Shown: one piece after another, positions 12,592 through 22,890 of the stretch
Layout: each line of letters starts with the position of its first letter
How positions within the stretch are numbered: position 1 is the stretch's first letter
DNA from: Cladobotryum mycophilum
Taxonomy: Eukaryota; Ascomycota; Sordariomycetes; Hypocreales; Hypocreaceae
Assembly (NCBI GenBank): GCA_036429605.1
Contig: CM071591.1
Span: 3,348,001 to 3,412,000 of the forward strand
Direction of reading: 5' to 3'
DNA: 64,000 nt
The notes under the pieces: generated by a model
What the model was told of the DNA's origin: nothing
What the model saw: only the letters and a program-made list of their open reading frames with translations
Databases searched by the model: none
Translations under genes and position numbers: made by a program

Positions 12592-12626
<35 letters not shown>

Positions 12627-12640
12627 TAGAGAGAGAGAGA
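12592..12640. repeat. GA dinucleotide microsatellite
   Basis: A run of alternating G and A, broken by ACAGATA in the middle, lies downstream of the SH3-protein gene. Confidence 0.9.
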
Positions 12641-12955
12641 TAGAACAAGGGGAGAGAAAAGAAACTGATGATACGCCATGATTCGGGTGATAGAGAACCT
12701 TCTCCCTCCCCGGGGTTGACAACAGCTGCCGTGTTTCCTCATTACAACGTTGGACGTGTTCTTGTACTTGTAGTATTATTCATTACTTGTTTATCAGGAA
12801 CATCCATCTTCCCCCGTAGGGCAAACCCTGCCCACCTGTCATTGCATATGCTGTGCTGTGCCTTGGATGTTACCATTATCATCTACTTGTAGGAATGCAT
12901 TCAGACATGATACCATCCGCTATACCCTCATTGAAAGACGCAAAAAATTCCATTC

Positions 12956-15877
12956 TCATGTAATGCCATGTCTATCCATATCTCTCGCCCAGCTTCCCCC
13001 ATGAAACAGAAAGCCGTTCATCGTGGGCCCGGGCCTGAAATTCGTCTCCCCGCTGCTCACCGATTCGGCAATGCTCGGTGGCCTGCCCGATTTGCTGCGC
13101 AGGGAGAACCTTGGCAGTATCGACGACGACTTGTTCTTCTCGATGCTGAGAACACTCGCACGGTCAGAGCCTGCCGGTGTGAGCTCCTGTACGGTGTTGG
13201 TATCGACGAATGCCTGTGGGAATATTCCCCATTTCCCCTTTGCGTTGGTCCCTGACCAGCACCAATGCTCGGCGTAGGACCCTAGACACATTCCCCGTTA
13301 GTATTTACTTCCGAATTCCAACCGTGATCATCAAGTGGAATGAATTACTCACAGCTGATGTTGGTGATAATCTCGTCCTTGTCAAACCTCAGCCAGTCCT
13401 CCTTGTCCTTGGGCGCAAACCTCCATCGCGCTCTCGCCCGAATACGACTCGTCGATCCGCTCCTCTGGATCTGGCTCCAGTCCGGGCGATCCAGCTTGAT
13501 AATCTCAGTCGGCAGCGCCGCGTGTACGCCATCATGCCATCCCTTGCACCACTCGCCGTTGTATTTAGCAGGCCACGTCAACCCAACAATCTTGGCTCCC
13601 TGCAGCAGTTCCAGGGCCTGGGCTCGATCGGGGGAAGCTTCTGGCCGAACAGTTTTCTGGCAGGGCCCCTGGCAACGCCCGTGGGGAAACCGGATATGTG
13701 TGCCGCTACCTCGCGGACCGGATGGCTCTCGGGTGGGTTCTTGAAATAGAGATCATAGTCGTTTCGCAGGTGGGCTGGTATTTTCACTTGGTCCACAACC
13801 GAGATGCCGGGAACCTCAGGAAGCGGCCGAGGATGTCGAGCCAAGTGACTAAACAGCGCAGCCGTGTTGGTAAAGACGGTTGCGTCACTTTCATCCAGCG
13901 TTCGACCCATGCGAACACAGAAGATACACCCGTACAGCACGTCATCCACTCGTTTGGTGTGCAAGTGACTCTTTTGCAAAAAGCGAAGACGATGGCCAAC
14001 GCCATTGTTGACAAAGTTACCCTCGTCTAAAACGTCGATTGTTAGTATACATCATAGAGAAATAGTTCTATCAACAAGAACCTACGTTGCTTACTAATGT
14101 CAAGCTCAAGTTGCCTAAAGTCAAGTTCGTATGAACAGCTCCCGCATCTAGCAACCGTTGCCGTTGCCGATAAGCCCTGATAACTTTGGTCAGCTTATGA
14201 TACAGAGGCAGAAGAAGCGGGCTACGAACTACTGGTTTCTTGGTCTTCTTGATCCCAATACCGCCCTCGAGGACCTCTAGGGCCCCCGCGCAAAAGCCTT
14301 TATGCAGATTGAAGGAGCTATGCTCATTGATGATGCAGTTCCCTGGCGACATGGGAGCATAGGTGCTTGGAAGCACGGGATCCAATGGAATGAGATCAGA
14401 GTCTATGAATATTGTTGGAGGAATGGGGGGAATAGGCGGAAGTGGCCTATCCAGAGCCAGCTCAAGTCCCGGCTGCCGATCTGTGGTTGCGGCAACCGGC
14501 CTACGCTCGATAGGGTTCGACTGTACGGGAGGCTGATAAGGGTCAACAAGACTTTCAGCAATGGAAGGAGCACGATCGCGAACCACTTGCGGCTCTTGGT
14601 CGCTCGCCGAGTTCGTCCTATAAGGTATCTTGGTAGAATCGCGCCCATCGGTTGGGCTTGTCTGGTAGGGGGAGACCAGATTCGGGTGCGATGGATACGA
14701 AATGAGGGGATAGGCACCGTTGTAGGGATATGGCCGGCCGTTTTCTGCACCGTTCACCAACCCTTCCTCGGGTATGCTGTGTGGGGCGTTGCCGCCTGTG
14801 CTAATCCCTCGCGGCCGTGATGCCCCGTCCCGACTGAAGCTATATTCGGAGAGGTGGGTAATGAAGGAACGGCGTCGCCCTCCCCCATCAGCGTCGTGGT
14901 AAATAACTAGTCCACTACGGCGATCATCATCATCATTGACAGGTGGCCGCGGGACTGAGAAACCTCCTCCCGAGTGCGAGCGTGGGCTTATAGGCGAGGA
15001 ATCGTTGACTAGTCTACCGGCTGGTGGTTCAACAACGGGCCGTCTCACCGGTATCGTTTCCCCCGAGGGTAATATTCATCGGCCGCTACGTCACGATTGA
15101 CATCCCAGGGGTTATCCAACGGTGGTCGAGGCAGTTCCTCCTCGGGCTCCGGTTGATGTGGTATGGTCAGGGGAACGCCCGAAGATGATGATCCGGAGGC
15201 GGTACCGTAGCTCTCCGTCCCGTCTACGATAATACCGAGTTCTTCGTCGGTAATTCTAATGTCGTAAAGTGATGGATCGGTTACATTGCTCGATATCGAA
15301 CCGCGGTCTCGTTCGCCGGCATTTGAGACGGCGGGTGATGGAGCAGGTGGGGGCGGGTCGGGAGATGAAGGCGGCGACGGTTGGGACATGAAACCCCGTG
15401 TATTAAACCGCGATGGGGCCTCGAGCTTCATCGTCAAGAGAATGTTGCGTATCTTGGGTGCAGCGGCTCGCGACAGGGCCTGTAGTTCGGCGAACTTGTC
15501 GGCATCAAAGTCCTCGACCTTGACATACTCGTCAAAGGCCCAGAGGAGATCGTCTAGTTGTGTGCGATAACCGGTAAGCTCATCTATATTCTATTAGTCC
15601 CACACTGTCCTCGGCTACTATGTACTATCGCGCAGCGTCATCGAGGAAGCAAGCACATACTATTTTCCTGTAATGCAGCAAGAAAGTTGGATCCAAACTT
15701 GTCAAAGTGCTTCTTGCACAGAGGTTCTATGCGCTCCAAAGCACGCTCGCCCTCCTTCACCAAGCTCCTGGCAGCTTTGAGCATAGGCTGCGAATCGCCT
15801 GCATTGTTGATGGCGGCGTTGCCTTGGTTGACAATATCTTGGAACGGTGTAATGGTCAAAGCGGCTATACTATCCAT
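12956..15877 (-). CDS. Fungal SH3-domain protein (two single-base frame breaks)
   Basis: Exons in minus order are 15877-15661, 15583-14233, 14176-14095, 14026-13353 and 13281-12956. The introns are 77, 56, 68 and 71 nt. The predicted protein is about 883 residues. It has a helical N-terminal part (MDSIAALTITPF...), then a Ser/Pro-rich disordered middle. A fungal-specific cysteine block follows (INEHSSF...KGFC, KKTKKP, ARCGSCSYELDF, RVDDVLYGCIFC). The C-terminal SH3 domain reads ARARWRFAPKDKEDWLRF, ending in GKWGIFPQAFVD. Two breaks need one extra base each: a C5 run at 15060-15064 and a C5 run at 13630-13634 (minus-strand sense). With both corrected, the exon sum is 2,652 nt, exactly 884 codons. 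It is probably a cytoplasmic adaptor; partners cannot be read from sequence. The start is the first in-frame ATG. Confidence 0.8.
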
Positions 15878-18193
15878 TACGAGCGGGCGAGCTGCTTCAA
15901 CGGAGCGGCGCAATATTGCGCGATGATGTTCTGGTGTGACAATTGTCTCCAAGGTCGAAGGGTACGTAAGTATATAATGAGAGAACAATAATAGTAATAA
16001 TAATCGGTAAAAATTCTTGGCAGAAAGTGGCAAAGATCAGACCGGGGGATGAGATATTCAAAGGTTCCGTTAGTAGATGTATAGGTCGTCAGCATATATG
16101 GGAATATTGTATAGCAATCAAAAGAGATTCGGTATGGATTAAGGACGGATAAACAGGTAGCAAATTGATTCCTTCTCTATAACATGAAATAGATGAAAAG
16201 AAGAAAAAGAGTCGCAGCCAAACATTGTCCACCATCAGGTACTTTAAGCTAGGCTAGGCTGTTAGCTGAAGGATGTCAACAGGGTGTGCCCAGCCGTCTT
16301 AGATCTTGCGGATGGCTGCAGCCACAACCATTCAAAAGAGAGAATGTCGAAGTGCTAGGCACCTACACACAAGGCAGGGCAAAGGCCAAATACTGCAGGT
16401 TGGTGGTGGTGGCGGGTGTGTTGAGGAGTACCAGCCTATCTGTGTCGCTAACACACCTCGCATTGCGAACCAACGATCAGTCTGCCTACTACTTCGGCTA
16501 AGCTGGCGTCACAGGCGGTGGGGAGGGGGTACTCTAGTCCCTTCAAGCAACAATAAGGCGTCTCTACTACCTATAATATCAACTGGATAGAGCCCTGGGG
16601 CCGTGTGCGTATGTGTGCGTGTGGGCTGATTCCGAGAAAGACTGGGTCCCGCGCATGGATGAAAGCATGGCCGATGGATTTCCTATCAAAAACCCTCTCC
16701 CAAGACAGACAGGACAATGCGTCCATGTCCGCCGCCCATGTCCACGTTCTCTAAAAAGCGCCGCTCCATTGGCGGTTCGATCCGAACAGGGACTGGTTTG
16801 GGTAAGGATGACGACTCCGCGTGTTGCGGGACAGCCTCATTTTCTCCCTCCCCCTCCATCCTATGAGTGGTTGCTTGCATAGCCTCGAAACGCACTCTGA
16901 TCCCGTGCCTTTGAGACACGCGTTTTCTTTCTCTCTCTCTTTCTCTCTCTATCCCTCCTCGCCCAGCAATTTAGCGGCTTCAGCGACGGTATCGCAAAGG
17001 GTAAAGCTCAGGCCCTGGAAAGATGGAGAAAAAATGGAAGAGGAACCAATACAGCACATGTTGAAAAGAATGGTGGGGGGGAAGGGGGAGGGGGAGGGGG
17101 AGGAGACCCCTGATGCATGAAATTTCCCACTCGTTGAATGTTCCTTCTTTTCGTTCCATCAGCGCGGCTTCAAGATCTTCCACCTTCTCAGAGACGTCAC
17201 AGTGACCGTACAGTACTTGAGCCACACGGCCACTCAGCAGACCCCTTGTCAGGACTCCGCATTCAAGTGTGTTCAGCTGCCAAAAATTGAAAGCAACCCT
17301 TTGATTCTCCAAGTCCTTTTAGCGGATTCCGCACAGTAATGAAGCCCATTGCGTACTGTAGAGCGTCCGTCCTACAAGTGCCAGTATTAATCCTAGTTCA
17401 CCCTAGAATCTGCCTAATGCAGAGTCTCGCCAAACACCACCAACCAGCCTCACGCCAACACGTGCTTCAATAGTCCCAACGTACTCATTTTCTTTCGTCT
17501 TCTCTGTCCAAAATAGTAGAAGAACGCATTGCCTTCTGTTAACGAGATAACGCTACGGTAGATACGGCACAACGAAAAGCGCCGTTCGTTCCTCAAGGCG
17601 CCTCCACTCCCACCACCAACAACAAACGGTCACCTCTTCCAGTCACCGACAGAACATAAACATTCAAATGAGAAAGGGCCAGTGATTAATTCGAGACATT
17701 TTGGGTTGTACCGACATCTTCCGCTCGGTTCTACAGCCGACGGTGGCGGAATTTCGGCGAGCATCCCAGTCAATGTTTCCCAAGGATTCATTCTGCTAAT
17801 GTCTCTCCCGTGTCAATCTGCCTATATCCATCCAATCACTACCTTGAGCGAAAGCAACCAACAATCATTCTGAATCTTCAAAAGACATGGGTCAAACCCT
17901 AGCCAACTCCCAAAAAAAAACCCGAATCTTCAAGGGGGCCCCGTAGACTTTGAATTCAATTTTGATATGCTCTGAAAGGGATACCATCTCCGAACCTCTC
18001 TTCCCTGCCTTGTCTTGCCTTCCTTGCGCTGCACGTGCGTTTTCAGCCGAAATCCAAACGCCTCTCCCAGGTATCCCCAATGGGTTCGTCTCGACTCGAC
18101 AGACTCCGGACTCAGGCACTTATCCGTAATTTCCTACCATACATACACGAACCGACATGGTGCATACCCGATACAATAACTCTGCACCTTCAT
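15878..18193. other. Intergenic, 2.3 kb
   Basis: This region lies between the start of the SH3-protein gene and the stop of the TMEM16 gene, both on the minus strand. It holds a CT-rich tract (16926-16950) and a G-rich tract (about 17078-17106). Short ORFs are unconvincing. The 16771 sequence resembling a tRNA B box does not fold as a T arm. Confidence 0.5.
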
Positions 18194-20695
18194 TTACGCC
18201 TTTCGGGTGGCTTGCTCCTCAATCAATTTCCGCCCGACAAAAATGGTCTCTTGCATGCCTCGTTGACGCTGCCAGAATCTAGTAATCCATACGTTAGCAA
18301 TCAGTGTGCCAGAGGTTTCACGAAAATAGTTTCTTACAAATCTTCTGGTGATCCATGTCCGTTGATGGAACTTTGGCGTGCTTCCTCTTCCAAGGCAGCC
18401 CGGGTAATCTTCTCGCTCACTTCAAGACCTGGAATAGGAGCTCTCTCTGCAGCACCTTTGCCGAGATTCTGTTCCAGTAGCTTCTTCTTCATTTGGAATC
18501 GCTCCTTGCGCTCCTGCTGAAGCCCGGGGCTTTCCACCTTGGACATGACAAATCGCACCGCAAGCTGCACCAAAAAGTAAAGGTGTTCTGCAAACAGGAT
18601 GCTGATCAGGAAGCCCCATCCCGTAATTGGAGATGCTGTATCGCTGCAGAGGGCTACCATGGCAGCGCTTGTAACGCTTCCAAGCCAGGACAAGAAACCA
18701 ATCGCCGTCAGCCAAGGGCCAATGGAGTCTGCACGCCATGGGATGGGGCGACGGCTGCTAATGGCAATTTTGAGTGCATCTGATCGTAGCTCAACCCAAT
18801 TATTGATGAGGAAGCAGAGCGATGTGAGAGGCCATGATACAGAGAAAAGAGAAAGGTAACCTGCATAGGGTTAGCACACCGATTCAGAGTGACGGACTTG
18901 TTTCAGAGCAGACTCACCAAACTGCATCACCATCTCACGATAGTCTCCAGTTACGTCATAAATTTCCAGCTGGGCCTCGTCCCGGACTCGCTTCAGGAAC
19001 TCTGCCTCATCAGGATGATCCTTGACTTGCTCTGTGCCTTTGGCCTGGATTTCCTGGGCCGCGGTGGAAGCCTTGTGTTTTAGATAAGGCACAACCACCT
19101 CCGTCAGACCGTTAATGATCTGTGCTGTAACTGTTGTATAAAACATTTGGTTGCTGATTCTCTGGGGGTTGGACTGGAATGCTTGCAGGGTCAGGGGCGC
19201 CTCGCTCAGAGTGACTGTTTGTGCTGTTACCTTCCAGAAGTCAAGGAACGGAAGCAGAAGATGTCCAAAAGGGATGTACACAAATGCAGTAAAGGTCAGA
19301 GCCATGTAGGATGTCATAAAATTGAGCACAAACTGCTTTTGAACGAGAGCAGCATTATAAGCTAGATAGTAATGGCTTGTTAGAATCCTTTACAAGTTCT
19401 TGCTCCAGGTAGATGCTGGAACTCACCGTCCATGGTCTCATAGTTTTCTCGATCAGTCAAGAATTTGGCAGCGTTCATGAGAAGAGTTGAAAAGGCTGGT
19501 GTAAGGACTGACAGAAGCACGGTTGGCAGAAAGGTCTAGCCTGGTTAGAAACCCGATGCCCAATATTCATCGCATCACTTACCAGATATTGCTTTCCCGG
19601 ACCGACATAGACCTCGTTGATAAAGATCTCGAGCGAGTTGCAAGTGACGACTACTCCACCAAGCACCAAAACACAGGCAAAGGCAAATGGTATCTGGAGA
19701 AGCTGAGTCTGAAGCCGCTTCGCTGGGGGTAGACCTTGACGGGCTCTCCGGTGGCAGCATCCTCGGCCTCAAATTCCCATCTGAACTCTGGTCGTGGATG
19801 TTGAATGTTTGAAACGCCACGAACACCCCACGAAACAGCCAGATCGACCTCTTTCTGTTTCCAGTACTCAAAGAAGACGGCCGACCAAAGACAGCTCGCT
19901 ATAGCATAAAGGGGCGAGAACTGTCCCATTAACATCCAAGCAGCAAACCCGGCAGCTGAAGGGAAGACCAAGAAGCGGAAGTAATCTCGTAAGAAAGCAA
20001 AGTAGAAAGCTACGTTTTCTCCAAATTTGTCTCGAATGGCGTCGAGATCTTCTTGGTCAAGCATGTATTTCTTGCTCCACTTCTGCAGCCATGCCTTGTT
20101 GAAGGCATGGTTGTGGAGGGGGAATACCGAGTCGACGTATTTCCATTGGCCTTGTCCTGGGGTGATTCCTGCGCCGCCGTCATTCTGCGTCTTGGTGATC
20201 ATCTGATATACGAGACGCAGTCTTTCGGCTTCAGTAACAGGCTCCTCATCCAGCGCCTGGGCAACATTATCGCCGGGGGCAGTCGTTCGTACGCCTTGAA
20301 GCCAATCCTGCAAACGGGAGCCATAGACTTGTTGGGCCAGCAGATCCGGTGATGCGAGCCTAGTGAAGATGAGGACAGTACTTTTGCTGCCAGGGCGGAC
20401 TTCTGTGGCAAGTCCAACTTTGGTGACGGCTTCAATGAGCTGAACAAAGCCAGCTTCTGCTTCAACCTTTTCTGATACTGTGTGAGTATGTTAAAAGGCA
20501 TGAGATGTCTAGAGAATAGTTACCCTTTGATGGTATTTTGTAATTGATGACATAGTCGACCCTGAATCATGTTAGTCAGCCATTGTTAAGCGGAAATACT
20601 GAGCGATGCTGTGAATGGAATATGATATGATGCCTGGCGTACCCAAAGTTCCCCTCGCCCTCCTTCTTGCTGTACAAGCCCCGCAGGCCTGACAT
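18194..20695 (-). CDS. TMEM16/anoctamin-family lipid scramblase (Ist2-like); one frame break
   Basis: Exons in minus order are 20695-20643, 20561-20524, 20471-19583, 19535-19427, 19361-18918, 18860-18338 and 18278-18194. The introns are 47-81 nt. The predicted protein is 713 residues, near the length of the structurally known Nectria and Aspergillus TMEM16 scramblases. An N-terminal cytosolic domain is followed by the membrane-spanning region. The calcium-site acidic residues of the family are in place: Glu in LTEVVVPYL, Asp and Glu in TGDYREMVMQFGY, and Glu and Asp in NNWVELRSDALK. The last exon adds FWQRQRGMQETI. Exon 3 is broken at a C5 run (19725-19729, minus sense); one extra C gives KVYPPAKRLQTQLLQIPFA and a 714-codon total. 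I infer a calcium-activated scramblase, possibly an ER-plasma membrane tether as yeast Ist2 is. Confidence 0.93.
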
Positions 20696-21546
20696 GATGA
20701 GCGTTGGGGTTGCGATTGTTATCTATATAGGGTAGCGAATCTGGGTAAGAAGGAGTGATGAAAGAGGAAGAAGAAGAATAGGAGTTTGCAATCTTGGTTC
20801 ACAAACCAGAGAGAAGCACACACAGGCAGGTGGTTACCGGATAGGTAAATGCTTAAAATGAAATGACGCTGTTCATGATAAAAAGCTGTGGTGGGGTCGT
20901 TGTTGGTGGTGGACAAAAAGTGGGAGGGAGCTAATCTAACTGGCTCAGACGTCACCATCGACAAGCATCATCGCACATTGGACAGATCCGGGCCAATATT
21001 GGCTGAACTTTTCTCAGCTGAACCAGGAGGGGAAGCTCCTCGAAGCTGGCTCTGTGGTGGTCCGTGCTTGTGGTTCTTGATGATAGGTGGTGATGATGCT
21101 ATCGATAGTGGATTGTCTTATTCTAGATGAATGTTGGAGTCTAGGGTGAATGAATTAAATATTCGTGTTTATGAACTTGTTTAATAGGAAATCAGAATTA
21201 TCACGAAGTTTTAATTCCAGGTGGACTTCCGGCATGAGCTTCAGAGTTCTTTCGTTACTCGGTAACGACTTCCGCAGAGAGCAGTCCCCTCCCCCACTTC
21301 TGTTGAGCCAATCATGGAACTCCGGCTCCGAATGGAAAGAGCATGAGCTCATCCCTGCCTCAAGCAAGCTTTGTGCTTGTTATACCCCGGTAGATACAAT
21401 TTACAAGTACCCTTCACATGTGGCGACTCAAGCTCCCCTCCTCCTCTTTATTCTCTTTTCACCAGTTCATGTCTCGTGAATAGCTTCATCTCATCTCATC
21501 TCTCATCAATATTTTCCATTGAGAAAGCTTACAATCATCAAGTATA
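20696..21546. promoter_or_regulatory. Divergent promoter, TMEM16 gene / metallophosphoesterase gene
   Basis: These 851 bases separate two divergent starts. I see no clear TATA box. A CT/TC-rich leader (CATCTCATCTCATCTCTCATC, about 21486-21506) precedes the phosphoesterase start, which is usual for fungal 5' leaders. Confidence 0.4.
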
Positions 21547-22638
21547 ATGGGCCTTCTCACTTGGCTCGGCCTCCGCAGGCCCAACGAGTGGGAACGCCTC
21601 ACGCTCATCGACCACTTCCTCCTCTCGCCCTTGACTTTTCTAACCGTCAAATTCTATCATGTCATCCTCTTTCTTCGTGGCCAACCTTTCCATCCTCCTC
21701 GCCATAAGCCTGCTATTAGAGTCGTCTGCATCTCCGATACCCACGAGCAAAAGGTCAACATTCCCGATGGCGACGTTCTCATCCACGCTGGGGATCTGAC
21801 TGATTCTGGAACCGCTGCGGATATCCAAAAGCAACTCGACTGGTTGAAGAGCCAGCCTCACGCTGTAAAGGTCGTCGTTGCGGGTAACCATGATAGTTAT
21901 TTTGATCCTAGCAGTCGCATGGAGATTGATGTGAAATCCGACACCAAACTCAATCTCGAAGGCTTGTTGTACTTGGAAAGCGGATTGACGGTACAGGAAG
22001 TCAAGGGAAGGTCCATCTCCATCTTTGGCGTACCGGACATTCCAGAGTGCGGCCCCAAGAGCTTTGCGTAAGTTTCGGCTGAGATAGTTGCAATCTGCGT
22101 CTATTGTTAACCACTGGAGCACAACAGATTCCAGTATACGCCCGTCACCCAACCCTGGTTTAGCAAAGTTCCTCCTCAAACTGACATTCTCGTAACCCAT
22201 TGCCCTCCGGTAAGCCCCTTCTCTTCCCCCTTGTCACTATTCACTTACAAAGCTGACCCAAATATGCAGCAACATCACCTCGATAATGGTTTAGGTGACC
22301 CCTTCCTCCTCCGAGAAATATGGCGTGTCAGGCCTCGTCTCCATGTCTTTGGCCACGTTCACTGGGGCCATGGCAAAGAATCAATCTACTTTGACGACCT
22401 TCAGCTTGCATACGAGCGCCTACTTTCGCGTACTCCCCGCGGACCCTTTTGGGACTTTATCCCTAATCCGGCCTGGAAAGATATGCTCCTCATAGTCTCT
22501 CACGGCATTCACAGCGTTTTGTGGAAGTGGCTTATGGGCGGTCCGGGTAGCAACCAGGGCAGTCTCATGGTCAACGCCTCACAGATGTATGGTAGCACTG
22601 GCAAGGTGAAGAACCGCGCTGTGGTTGTAGATATTTGA
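21547..22638 (+). CDS. Calcineurin-like metallophosphoesterase, MPPED type
   Basis: Exons are 21547-22067, 22128-22209 and 22270-22638. The two introns are 60 nt each, with ends gtaagt/cag and gtaagc/cag. The predicted protein is 323 residues. All five metal-binding blocks of the fold are visible: CISDTHE (D64, H66), GDLTD (D83), GNHDSYF (N114, H115), VTHCPP, and FGHVHWGHG. Block spacing and the single-domain layout match the MPPED1/2 (UPF0046-like) branch, whose animal members are weak cyclic-nucleotide phosphodiesterases. The substrate here is unknown. A hydrophobic stretch at about residues 24-44 (LLSPLTFLTVKFYHVILFL) before the domain may anchor it to a membrane. It is divergent from the TMEM16 gene and convergent with the GH16 gene. 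Confidence 0.9.
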
Positions 22639-22890
22639 GTTCAAGTAAAGATAAATGGAAACCTCAGGGTATGCTTAAGATCTAAAGGTATATTTAAAGT
22701 GATACTCGATGCGATTTGCAATGCTAACTAACTGTACAATTTTTGAACAAACGCTGTGAGTTAAAGAATTAGGAATGGCGTGATGGGCGTTAGAATCGTA
22801 AATGACGTAAATCGTTATGCTGGGGGGTATCGCTCAATGAGAATACAAATATCAATGAATACAGTTTCCTCCTCCTATTCTTCTATCAAA

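Larger units (their letters stand above)
8574..12955. other. Gene-poor intergenic region, 4.4 kb
   Basis: No gene is recognised between the GH76 and SH3-protein genes. The region holds CAG/CTG-rich trinucleotide tracts (about 8805-8885), three copies of an 8-mer (9473-9496), A/T-rich tracts (about 10030-10100), a TACTCCGTA motif (10506-10514), its reverse complement at 11578-11586, and a GA microsatellite (12592-12640). A 235-codon ORF at 10191-10898 (+) runs through low-complexity sequence and is judged chance. The proximal part should contain the GH76 promoter and 5' leader. Confidence 0.5.

Noticed and set aside
14071..14176. Frame change near the KKTKKP motif in the SH3-protein gene read as a third frameshift
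   Set aside because: A 56-base intron (14232-14177) with a CTGAC branch site and a CAG acceptor restores the conserved ARCGSCSYELDF frame without any base change.
16765..16785. Possible tRNA B box (GGTTCGATCC)
   Set aside because: The flanking bases do not pair into a five-base T stem and no A box or acceptor stem is found nearby.
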